Origin: AV80 sp035536995
GTDB lineage: Bacteria > Verrucomicrobiota > Verrucomicrobiia > Chthoniobacterales > UBA10450
DNA: 64,000 nucleotides
Direction of reading: 5' to 3'
Assembly: GCA_035536995.1 (NCBI GenBank)
Contig: DATLNB010000001.1
Coordinates: 87,142-151,141, forward strand
Shown here: positions 34,666 to 42,630 of the stretch, in pieces
Layout: every line of letters starts with the position of its first letter
Position numbering within the stretch: the first letter of the stretch is position 1
The notes under the pieces: model-generated
Told to the model about the DNA's origin: nothing
Seen by the model: the letters and a program-made list of their open reading frames with translations, nothing else
Database searches by the model: none
Made by a program: the position numbers and the translations under genes

Positions 34666-37251
34666 ATGATTTCGCCGGACGCGCCTTCTTCGACTGCATC
34701 CCGGGTAGCTCGATCTCCAGAAGAGTTATTCCCCTTGCTCGCATTCTGTCGCGCGGGCCGACTGGCCGAGGTGACTGAATGGATCGCGCAGGGCAAGCCT
34801 CTCGATCCGCCGGCCAGTGCCAAACGAAAACGCCGGCCCAGCCCCCTCGGGGTTGCGGTCGAAAAAGGATTCTTTTCGCTGACGGAGCTTCTGCTGGACG
34901 GCGGCTGTGACCCGCTGGTTAATGGCAATCTTCTTTCCGAAGCGGTAAATCGAATCGAGCCGGAAATTGCCGGTCTCCTGCTGGATCGTGGAATTCCGAT
35001 TGATTCGGTAGACATCGCGGACGTTTTCAAAGCTGGCCGCGCGATGCTTGAAGTCTTCGTCGCTCATGGTGCCGACCCGAGTGCCCACGGCGCGTATTAC
35101 GAAGCGCTTTGTTCGCAAGTGCATCCGCTCCTGTTCGTGCTGAAGGATTTCAAGGAGCGGTTTCCGGCTCTGCAACGGCAAGCGGATATGGCTCTGTGCT
35201 ACCACTGCGAGCAAGAGAGCCCGAGGAACGTGGGGCTCCTCATTTGGGCCGGCGCAAGACCGAACGCCGAAGTACCTGATCCCAGTATTAGCGACTACTC
35301 GACTTGCGCGCTGAGGGTCGCCGCGCGCACCGGCCGGCTCGACTTGATCAAGCAGCTGAAGCCGCAGAATTACCCCGAACTGATTCCGGCGTTGGTCTCC
35401 GAAGTCTGGTTCAAGGTTTCCGTCACGCTTGTCGACTACTTCATCGGCTTGGGCGCTCCGCTCAATACCAAAGCGAATGGCGGCTGTGAGATAATCGAAC
35501 ACCTGTTGTGGCGGCTTAGCTTTGGCGCACGAGGCGTCCTCGGGTACTCCAATTCGCAAGAAGTTTCCGAGAGCCTTGCCATCATCGACCACCTGTGTCG
35601 GAACGGCGCGAAATGGGTCCCGGACGCGGACGAACCCGTGCGCCGCACGCGCGACCATTTTCGAAAAATTGAGCCGCAACATCTGCGAGAACTGTTCCGA
35701 ATCTTCAGGGAGACAAACGCCGCCTCGGTTGAATTGCTCGACTCGATCCTCGATTCCTCCGCATTGAAGAAATCACTCGGCAGGCACTTGCGCTCGATCG
35801 AATCGGTTCTTCATCCGCCGCCAGCCCACCAGGCTGAAGCGGGCGACTCCGATACTGCTCCGGCGAAGAAGGCCGAGGAGAAACCATTACCGCCCACGGT
35901 TCCGGAGATGCGCGCATGCGCATTCGAGATGCTGCTGGATGTAGTCCGTCAACAACCGGCGCTGCATTTCACGAAAACATCAACCTCAGAACATTTCGAG
36001 GCGAAAAAGCTAAAGAAGCGGCTTGGTATGCCGAAGGACGATGAGCGTGATGTTAAGCCGATTGTTGAACAAGCGTCACAAAAATTAAACGCGCGGCTCC
36101 GTTCATTTCAGACGCAGGTCGAATGGTGGGGACGAGCGAATTGTCGAATGATCGCAACGCTTTCCGACTCCGCAGAATGGTCGCAAGCTTTGGAGGAGGC
36201 CTGGGCTTTAGCGGAACACAGAAATGAGGCACTTCTGACCGACGTGGCGCTGAAGCTGAGGGAACTGGTTCTTTCAGGCGACCTCGGAATCGACTGGGCG
36301 ACGGAAAAGTCCATCACCTCGAAGATCGGCTTGTGGGGTCGCGAACACGTCCTCGAGCCATACCTGCATGAGCTGGAAAACAAAACCCAACTCGCGTTGA
36401 AGTGGGAGAGCGAGGGGAAGCGATGGGGAGAATCCCGCCGATACCGCATCAGAATTGGCGATCAGCCTAAATCGGATTCTGACAACGTAACCGGCTTCAA
36501 TCCGACCATCGACGTGCGCTTCGATCAGTGTCGAAAGAGAGACCGTGATGCCGTGCGCGAGCTTCTTTACGTCGAGTTGCTCAAAGCGCGACCTTCGGGG
36601 ACGGAACCGTTTTTCTTGGTCTCGATTTCGAACCGAGCGGAGCTGAAAAGGTGTTTCCCGAACTTCGCGTCAGGTCAGCAAGCGGCCGAATTTTTTCACG
36701 ATCTGCCGATCGACGGGGACGCACTGACGAGATCCTACGACTTTCGCGACAACGCGAAACTGTGGTTCGTCGCGGTCCGACCCAAACAAGATTGGGCAGC
36801 CACTCTGGCAACGATCCAGGCACAATCGTCGCGGCCGGGGCTCGCGGAGCGATACGCCATATTGCCGGACGCGGCAAAGCTCCTTGAGTGGATTGAAGAT
36901 ATCCCCGCCGGCTGTTTTACCGGCCCATGGAGTCCGATTGTGGAGGAAGCGAGTGACCGGTGGATCGGCATCTCCTGCCCTTGGAGCGAGGAGAACTTTC
37001 CAGCCTACTTGCAGATGCTGATCGATGAGATAAATCAAAACACCCCTTTTGACCTCAGGCTCCAGCCCTGGCATCAACACGGCAAAATCAAATCGCGCAT
37101 TCGAGTGGGCCGAAAGCGGACGGCTCTTGAGAACCTGATCAAACGGATACAGTTGCTTGCACTCGAAAGCGGCAGGTCGCTCGATGCTGGGGTTGCACGA
37201 GCTGTGATTGAAAAATTGGTGGGCCCGCCTGAGGTCGACAGCTCGGCGTAG
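34666..37251 (+). CDS. Large ankyrin-repeat protein with unknown C-terminal region
   Basis: 861 residues. Residues 20-330 contain ankyrin-like units (LAFCRAGRLAEVTEWIAQGK; LGVAVEKGFFSLTELLLDGG; LEVFVAHGADPSAHGAYYEA; LRVAARTGRLDLIKQLKPQN). After an acidic/Pro linker (about 390-410) come helical stretches and a long C-terminal region (from about 480) with no match I recognise; it includes the Trp-rich WWGRANCRMIATLSDSAEWS and ends with helices. No signal peptide, so cytosolic. Could be an adaptor or effector-like protein; an XRE regulator lies just upstream. Confidence 0.6.
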   Translation: MISPDAPSSTASRVARSPEELFPLLAFCRAGRLAEVTEWIAQGKPLDPPASAKRKRRPSPLGVAVEKGFFSLTELLLDGGCDPLVNGNLLSEAVNRIEPEIAGLLLDRGIPIDSVDIADVFKAGRAMLEVFVAHGADPSAHGAYYEALCSQVHPLLFVLKDFKERFPALQRQADMALCYHCEQESPRNVGLLIWAGARPNAEVPDPSISDYSTCALRVAARTGRLDLIKQLKPQNYPELIPALVSEVWFKVSVTLVDYFIGLGAPLNTKANGGCEIIEHLLWRLSFGARGVLGYSNSQEVSESLAIIDHLCRNGAKWVPDADEPVRRTRDHFRKIEPQHLRELFRIFRETNAASVELLDSILDSSALKKSLGRHLRSIESVLHPPPAHQAEAGDSDTAPAKKAEEKPLPPTVPEMRACAFEMLLDVVRQQPALHFTKTSTSEHFEAKKLKKRLGMPKDDERDVKPIVEQASQKLNARLRSFQTQVEWWGRANCRMIATLSDSAEWSQALEEAWALAEHRNEALLTDVALKLRELVLSGDLGIDWATEKSITSKIGLWGREHVLEPYLHELENKTQLALKWESEGKRWGESRRYRIRIGDQPKSDSDNVTGFNPTIDVRFDQCRKRDRDAVRELLYVELLKARPSGTEPFFLVSISNRAELKRCFPNFASGQQAAEFFHDLPIDGDALTRSYDFRDNAKLWFVAVRPKQDWAATLATIQAQSSRPGLAERYAILPDAAKLLEWIEDIPAGCFTGPWSPIVEEASDRWIGISCPWSEENFPAYLQMLIDEINQNTPFDLRLQPWHQHGKIKSRIRVGRKRTALENLIKRIQLLALESGRSLDAGVARAVIEKLVGPPEVDSSA

Positions 37252-37493
37252 CCAGTTGATAAACATCATCCGCCCCGGCACGACACTCCCTGTTGCCGCA
37301 TGAAATCCGCCAACTTCATCCAGCTCACGCGCCACGGGCGCGAGCAGGAGCACAGGTGCATTAACCGGCGAAACTTACGACGAGCATGCCTCGGTGTGGG
37401 AAGTCCATCGCGTTATGAAGCTCGAGGAGGTCACACCGTGAGCAGTAAGACAAAGAAACTTCGACGGCCTGACGAAGGCGCAGTGCTGGCGTT
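37252..37493. other. Gap with a possible remnant gene
   Basis: Between the ankyrin gene and the oxidoreductase. One frame reads ALTGETYDEHASVWEVHRVM to a stop that overlaps a GTG at 37438 (GTGA), and that GTG has an AGGAGG seven bases upstream. It opens a 43-residue frame (SSKTKKLRRPDEGAVLAFYV) that runs into the antisense end of the oxidoreductase gene. The pair may be the truncated remains of a small two-gene module; no family recognised. Confidence 0.25.
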
Positions 37494-38621
37494 TTATGTG
37501 GCCAATTCCTTCATGCGGCCCTGGAACCAAGCTAACTTGTCAAAGACACTGCCTTGGGTGATCGGGTAAGTGCCGACGGCTTGAACATCCCCGCTAATCC
37601 AACGACGGGGCAAATCAGGATCTGCGATTAGCGACCGCGCTAAACCGACCATGTCGGCTGCGCCAGATGCGAGAGCTTCCGACACGGCGAAGGCGGTCCG
37701 AAAGCCACCCGTCACCATTAGCGCTGAATGATCTAGAATTTTCCGCACGTGTCGAGCATAGGACAAGAAATGTCCTTCCATCTCGTCGCCAGCCCCCTTG
37801 TTATCTGCGCCCCACATTGCCGGCTGTTCGTATGAACCTCCGCTAAGTTCGATTAGATCTACATTCTCACAATTCAGTGCCGACAAAGCCTCAGCAGACT
37901 CCTCTTCATCAAGACCTCCTTCCACGTAATCTGCGGTGTTGATCTTAACTGCCAGAGCGAGACCTGGACCTAGCGCGGCGCGGCTTCCGCGGACTACCTC
38001 TAGCAAGAGTTTGCGCCGTCCGGCAGGGGTACGTCCCCACTCGTCCGTGCGCAGGTTCGTTCGCCGAGACAAAAATTGATTCAACAGGAAACCATGAGCA
38101 GCGTGAATCTCGATACCTGCAAAGCCGGATTGGCGCGCAAGTTCCGCGCCCCGCGAAAACTTAGCGATAATCGCGCGAATCTCTTTTGTCTTTAACGCAC
38201 GGGGTCGGGCGAAATGCCCTCGCATTCGCTCAAGCCACACTCCGGAGGGCGACACCGGCTCCGAACTCAAGGCTAGGGCGCCCGGATGGACTAGCTGCAG
38301 AAGAATGGGGGTCCTCCAAGGTTGAATGGCCTTCACCCAATCGTCGAATGCCTGTGGTTCCGTTCGGTCGCCGATCAAGACATTGCCCGCACCCTCAAGC
38401 TGACTCGGATCAATGCTTGCATTGCCCGTGATTAGCAGGCCTGCCCCCCCGGCCGCCCAACGCGCGTATAGGCGGCAATGATCGGGCGTCGGGTTGCCGT
38501 TCGACCCGGCGAAATGCTCGGTCGTTGCAGCCTTTGCAATCCGGTTCCGAAGCACGAGGCCACAGTTCAACCGTAATGTTTCGGTCAGCGTTGTGGTCAG
38601 GTGTCGCGAATCAGCAGTCAT
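37494..38621 (-). CDS. NADH:flavin oxidoreductase (Old Yellow Enzyme family)
   Basis: 375 residues. The FMN TIM-barrel pattern is clear: LRNRIAKAATTEHFAGSNG, LLQLVHPGALAL, GFAGIEIHAAHGFLLNQFLS, RRTNLRTDEWGRTPAGRRKL and MVTGGFRTAFAVSEALASGA. The HAAHGFL and SxxxNxRxDxxGxxxxxR signatures are those of the OYE/2,4-dienoyl-CoA reductase group, but the C-terminal FeS/FAD domains of the long members are absent. Reduces an activated C=C or similar bond with NAD(P)H. Last gene of the six-gene operon; its start overlaps the SDR stop by 11 bp. Confidence 0.85.
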   Translation of the reverse strand: MTADSRHLTTTLTETLRLNCGLVLRNRIAKAATTEHFAGSNGNPTPDHCRLYARWAAGGAGLLITGNASIDPSQLEGAGNVLIGDRTEPQAFDDWVKAIQPWRTPILLQLVHPGALALSSEPVSPSGVWLERMRGHFARPRALKTKEIRAIIAKFSRGAELARQSGFAGIEIHAAHGFLLNQFLSRRTNLRTDEWGRTPAGRRKLLLEVVRGSRAALGPGLALAVKINTADYVEGGLDEEESAEALSALNCENVDLIELSGGSYEQPAMWGADNKGAGDEMEGHFLSYARHVRKILDHSALMVTGGFRTAFAVSEALASGAADMVGLARSLIADPDLPRRWISGDVQAVGTYPITQGSVFDKLAWFQGRMKELAT

Positions 38622-39684
38622 TCCAACGCGGTAAGGGCTCGCTGTTCATGCGTGCGTCGATCGTGCCGCGTGCTCGACTGGCGGCTAGCGCTGTGAGCTC
38701 TTTGGCAATCTGATCTTGGCTCTCACTTACGATAGACTGAACGTTGGCGAAGCTTGGATCATAAGTGCCTTCCGATGGGGAGGGCGCCGCGCGCAGACAT
38801 CGGAAAATTGAGTCGCGCGGTGATGTCGAAGGGATATACCCAATATCCTCGACGAGAGATGTGAGGTCCAAAACACGGGGAATCGTGCACAAATTCCAGC
38901 CCCACTTAGACGCCCACAGTGCTTCAACTGGGAATGCGCGAACGCGCAGCGGAACCCCCGTTAATTCCGCAACAAGTTCACAATATGAGCGGCCGGTTAG
39001 GATTTCCGGATGAGCGCAATTGTAGGCTTTCGCGAAAGTTGTGGTGCGTCCAATGGCCTTAAGGACCGTGGCGGCCACATCGGCTGCCCAAACAACCTGC
39101 AACGACTGGCGGCCTCCATCCGCTAAATAAAGGGGCAGACCGGCCTGCAAGCGAGCAATCAGATACGGGTCGCGGTTGTGCAGGGGAACCGCACCTAAAT
39201 CAGAACCGGGTGCTAATGTGTGGGGGATCCTTAAAATCGTGAACGGGTATTGTTCTGCGGACGCCCAGACCTGCTCCATCGATGCTTTTCCGAACGCGTA
39301 CGCTCCAAGTTCAGCGAGGGACCCGGTATCGGCCTGAGGTGAAATCGGTTGACGGACTCGCGGGCTATACACAAACGAGGTGCTGATTACGAAGGTGTGG
39401 GGCCGCGATGCCTGAAGTGCGGTCAACAGCGCGCGCGCACCGGACGCATCAAAGGCGACCGAGTCCACGACTGCGTCCCACTTCCGAAACGGTGCCTCTT
39501 GCAAGGCCCGTCGGATAGAGCTCGAATCGTTGCGATCCGCTATCAGATGTCCGCAAACACCGGCCGGTGCAGGAAGGCTCCCTTTGCCATCGGTAATAAT
39601 GACGACTTCGTGATTCGCCTGTACGAAAGCGCGAGCCAGCTCACCACTAATTAGACCCGTCCCTCCGACGAGCAGGATCTTCAT
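38611..39684 (-). CDS. NAD-dependent epimerase/dehydratase-like SDR
   Basis: 357 residues. N-terminal Rossmann motif LVGGTGLISGELARAFVQ (GGTGxxxG), then a strand VVIITDG, DAVVDSVAF, and the Tyr-x-x-x-Lys dyad in AYAFGKASMEQV. This is the extended SDR (atypical NAD-epimerase) family acting on a nucleotide sugar or another hydroxyl substrate. Its ATG overlaps the stop of the ABC ATPase gene (ATGA). Substrate unknown; the pairing with an OYE-type enzyme and an importer suggests catabolism of an imported small molecule. Confidence 0.75.
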   Translation of the reverse strand: MKILLVGGTGLISGELARAFVQANHEVVIITDGKGSLPAPAGVCGHLIADRNDSSSIRRALQEAPFRKWDAVVDSVAFDASGARALLTALQASRPHTFVISTSFVYSPRVRQPISPQADTGSLAELGAYAFGKASMEQVWASAEQYPFTILRIPHTLAPGSDLGAVPLHNRDPYLIARLQAGLPLYLADGGRQSLQVVWAADVAATVLKAIGRTTTFAKAYNCAHPEILTGRSYCELVAELTGVPLRVRAFPVEALWASKWGWNLCTIPRVLDLTSLVEDIGYIPSTSPRDSIFRCLRAAPSPSEGTYDPSFANVQSIVSESQDQIAKELTALAASRARGTIDARMNSEPLPRWNDC

Positions 39685-40763
39685 AATTCGCGATTAGCTT
39701 CGGGCCCGGCATAAGCCAGCACAGTGCGTGTCTTGTGGGGCTCGAACGGCAAGATGGCCCCGACAACGTCGCGTCCTTCGAGGACACCTCTTAACGGGGC
39801 TGTGCGGGCGTGCATTATCTCTTCGGTAACTGTCGCCCGCTTCATCTCTTCGCCGGAAATTTCTCGCACACGACCGTCATCCTCCAAGAGAATGGCGCAA
39901 GAACCCGCTGGCAGCGCATTCACATCGGTAGTGTCAGGTGTGGCTAAACAAGCCACGTAGTGAAGCAATTTCTGCAATCCGGCGCTGGATTGTAGATCCT
40001 TGATCCATCGACCAATGCAAAGCAAGGCATGTAAGACGTCTGCGTCCCATAAAAGGGAGCCGCGCGTCACCGTCCAAGGCCTTTGCTTCCATTGATTGGC
40101 CCAGAGCAAAACAATACGGTCGCTTACGTGGAGGGCTGCGTGGACGTCGTGCAAAGCCAACAAGGCAGCTCCCCTTGTCTGTTTGATGACGCTTCGAATC
40201 TCATCCAAAATCCAAATACCGATCCCCGGATCGACTGCAGCCAGAAATTCGTCAGCTACAAATAGTTGCGGATGCAGTAACAACAGCTGGGCAAGAGCTG
40301 CACGTTGAGCTTCGCCGCCCGAGAGTTCCGCGGTCGTCGCGTTCACCCGCTCAGCTAATCCGAGGCGGAGCAGAACATCTTCCACTTTGCGACGCCTTGA
40401 TGGGGTTTCCGGCCACAATTGGTGCCACCAACGGCGCCCTCCCCACGGCAGGCGGCAAAGAAAATTGCGAACACGCCAGCTCGGATTGAAGGGAAGGTTC
40501 TGAGGTATGAATACGGTCGAACAACGCGGCACCTCTCCATTCGTGAGGGCTTTGCCGCAACCGCGTCGCGCTCCGGAAACTGCTAACTCCCCTTGCTCAA
40601 ATCCCAGCATTGTTAGTAGCAAGGTCGTTTTCCCAACACCGCTGGGACCCATCAGCGTCGTGATTTCGCCAGGTTCACATGCAAGATCGAGCGGACCGAA
40701 GATGCGACGCGGGCCGCGGGTGGCCGTCCAATTGCTGATCGCAAGAACAGTCGAGTCGGTCAC
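39681..40763 (-). CDS. ABC transporter ATP-binding protein
   Basis: 360 residues from the GTG at 40763, which overlaps the permease stop (GTGA); the longer frame upstream is a shadow of the permease gene. Walker A GPSGVGKTT (39-47), signature LSGGEAQRAALAQ, Walker B LFVADEF and the H-loop region LLALHDVHAAL are all present. The C-terminal 110 residues are an extension. The closest general type is the nitrate/sulfonate/taurine importer ATPase (SsuB/TauB). Powers the importer formed with the two genes upstream. Confidence 0.85.
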   Translation of the reverse strand: MTDSTVLAISNWTATRGPRRIFGPLDLACEPGEITTLMGPSGVGKTTLLLTMLGFEQGELAVSGARRGCGKALTNGEVPRCSTVFIPQNLPFNPSWRVRNFLCRLPWGGRRWWHQLWPETPSRRRKVEDVLLRLGLAERVNATTAELSGGEAQRAALAQLLLLHPQLFVADEFLAAVDPGIGIWILDEIRSVIKQTRGAALLALHDVHAALHVSDRIVLLWANQWKQRPWTVTRGSLLWDADVLHALLCIGRWIKDLQSSAGLQKLLHYVACLATPDTTDVNALPAGSCAILLEDDGRVREISGEEMKRATVTEEIMHARTAPLRGVLEGRDVVGAILPFEPHKTRTVLAYAGPEANREL

Positions 40764-41599
40764 CGTTTGAACTCCATGCCGAGCAAAGCGCCGGCGCCTG
40801 CCAAAGCCGCTTGGACGAGGCCGTCTAATAAAACGCCAAGCAAACCGAGCCAAAAACAATAGGCGAGCACGCGAGCTTGGCTGTCGAAGGCGTCGTATGC
40901 ACGACTGATCTCGATTCCGAGTCCATGCTGCCACACGGATCCGTCGCTCCATACGCCTTGCCATTCGCCGAGTATCGTTAGGACGAGAGCAATCGCTGCC
41001 CCCAATCGTGCTGCGCCACCCAAAGTTGAGCCCAGATGAGGGAGCAATCCAAAAAATCGGAGCGAAAACCCGCTAAATCCGGCGACTCGAAGCGCGAAAA
41101 CTTCGCGTTCGTCCAGCGTGCGTGCGCGGTGATGTATCGTCAGCCAGCAAAACGTTAAAACAACGGTACTAGATAATGCCACGGTGGTCGCCAGGCCGAT
41201 TCCAAAGCGAGACTTAACAAGTACATGGATCATAGCCACGGCCGGGACCTTCTGAAGAAACATCAAAGCGAAAAAAAACGCCACCCACCCCCAGCGTGTC
41301 CTACCGGTCAGGACTCCGAGAGCCAGCGCGGCTAGAAAGCCAATCCCTAATCCTATAACAGTACGCAATCCAGTTGCGAGAATAGCTTGGTATGTTCCGC
41401 TATGCCCGATTGTCTCGCGGAAATATTGAGCCACTTGAGAAATCGGCGGCCAGCCTAGCGGCAATAGAACTACAGACCAGAACAGGATCACGAATCCGGT
41501 GGAACCAGCGACGCCGAGAACAAACCACAAGAGCGGAGCTGCCGAAATCCTGCGCAGACGCTCGCCTAAAGCCGAGCGGGACGGGGCATCTCTTCTCAC
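40760..41599 (-). CDS. ABC transporter permease (SsuC/TauC-like)
   Basis: 279 residues with about six TM segments (FVLGVAGSTGFVILFWSVVL; GLGIGFLAALALGVLTG; and others) and an EAA-type loop near EVFALRVAGFSGFSLRFFGL, where the Gly in the loop contacts the ATPase. Matches binding-protein-dependent transport permeases of the nitrate/sulfonate group. Start overlaps the stop of the substrate-binding protein gene by 4 bp; its own stop overlaps the ATPase start. Confidence 0.82.
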   Translation of the reverse strand: MRRDAPSRSALGERLRRISAAPLLWFVLGVAGSTGFVILFWSVVLLPLGWPPISQVAQYFRETIGHSGTYQAILATGLRTVIGLGIGFLAALALGVLTGRTRWGWVAFFFALMFLQKVPAVAMIHVLVKSRFGIGLATTVALSSTVVLTFCWLTIHHRARTLDEREVFALRVAGFSGFSLRFFGLLPHLGSTLGGAARLGAAIALVLTILGEWQGVWSDGSVWQHGLGIEISRAYDAFDSQARVLAYCFWLGLLGVLLDGLVQAALAGAGALLGMEFKR

Positions 41600-42618
41600 T
41601 GTTTTACGCGAGCCCGGTCGACTTGAAGCAGAAGGGTCTCGTCTACTAGCTGGTCGATGTTGGGCGGTTGACGTAATTCCTCGGGATATTTGCCAACTAA
41701 GTAGCTGATCTCTTCATGGAGCAGGCCGCGGAGCCTGGAGGGTTGGAGCTGCAGGCGTAACGCCCCTCTCTCGAACGTAATCAGCTTCTGCAGTCGCTCA
41801 GGTTGTCCGTCTTTTTGGCGCCCCCATGCTTGTTGGTAGAACGCTTCATCAGTCGGAAGCGATTCGAGTTTTTGGGAAACGTCGGTCAAATCACGAAGCA
41901 GCGTTACGAAGTGTTCTCTATGCGCGGTTAAGTCCTCGCGTCGGACGATCAGCGAGTATTGAAGCTCATAGAGCCCTCCATCGCCCACTGCATAATTGTT
42001 ACCGCCTGTATCAAGTACGGTAGAAATGAAGGGCTCGACCATTATGCCAAAATCAATGGCGTCCGGTGCGTCCGCCGGCTTTTGCAGGAGGGTTGCTATC
42101 GTTGTGAATGAGACGTTTTCGACTTTGGGGACCCTTACCTGTTCCGGTCGAACTCCTTCACGAATAAGCAATCGATCGAAGGCAAGCTCGATGCTTGATC
42201 GCGGGACGAATAATGACCGAGACCCCACCAGGTTCGGCTTCGGGTTCCGGAAGACGGGGCGAACGGCATTGGTAGAGATCGCGACCGTGGCAAGGATCAC
42301 TGGCTGTTCCCCGCGTGCCGCCAAGCCGGCTACGACGCCTTGCGATGCAAAGGCGAAATCCGGTCGACGGGCCGGGTCCGCCTTTGAAACAAGAAGTTTT
42401 CCGGCCTCGCTGCCCGACGCGACCCAAGCCATGGAGCCAGCTTTTTCGCGGGCCCAAATCATCGCCAAGCTGTCGTATGGCGTGTAGCTTGCCGTTCCCC
42501 GGAGGGTTTGCACGGTCGGGTTGGGAGAAGAGGCTTCCGGCGACTGTGAATCCGGACGGCAGGCGGTGATCAAGCTCGCCGCAACCGCGATTAAACTTAG
42601 TGTTCGGTTTTGTTTCAT
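41596..42618 (-). CDS. Lipoprotein substrate-binding protein (NMT1/SsuA-like)
   Basis: 340 residues. The signal ends in a lipobox, SLITAC, so the mature protein is tethered through Cys20. The mature part shows the NMT1/THI5-like or SsuA pattern (DFAFASQGVVAGLAARGEQP; DAIDFGIMVEPF; a late helix with YQQAWGRQKDG). Binds the substrate in the periplasm. Substrate cannot be read from sequence; candidates for this family include sulfonates, nitrate, pyrimidine precursors and aromatic acids. Confidence 0.78.
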   Translation of the reverse strand: MKQNRTLSLIAVAASLITACRPDSQSPEASSPNPTVQTLRGTASYTPYDSLAMIWAREKAGSMAWVASGSEAGKLLVSKADPARRPDFAFASQGVVAGLAARGEQPVILATVAISTNAVRPVFRNPKPNLVGSRSLFVPRSSIELAFDRLLIREGVRPEQVRVPKVENVSFTTIATLLQKPADAPDAIDFGIMVEPFISTVLDTGGNNYAVGDGGLYELQYSLIVRREDLTAHREHFVTLLRDLTDVSQKLESLPTDEAFYQQAWGRQKDGQPERLQKLITFERGALRLQLQPSRLRGLLHEEISYLVGKYPEELRQPPNIDQLVDETLLLQVDRARVKQ

Positions 42619-42630
42619 AAAACGTGGCAG

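Noticed and set aside
34726..37353. Long minus-strand frames opposite the ankyrin-type gene
   Set aside because: Two frames of 318 and 227 codons overlap a plus-strand gene with consistent ankyrin repeats; they contain no domain and no good start.
39681..40964. ABC ATPase start at 40964
   Set aside because: The first 67 residues are Arg-rich and overlap the permease gene; the GTG at 40763 fits the GTGA overlap and the start of the ABC domain.
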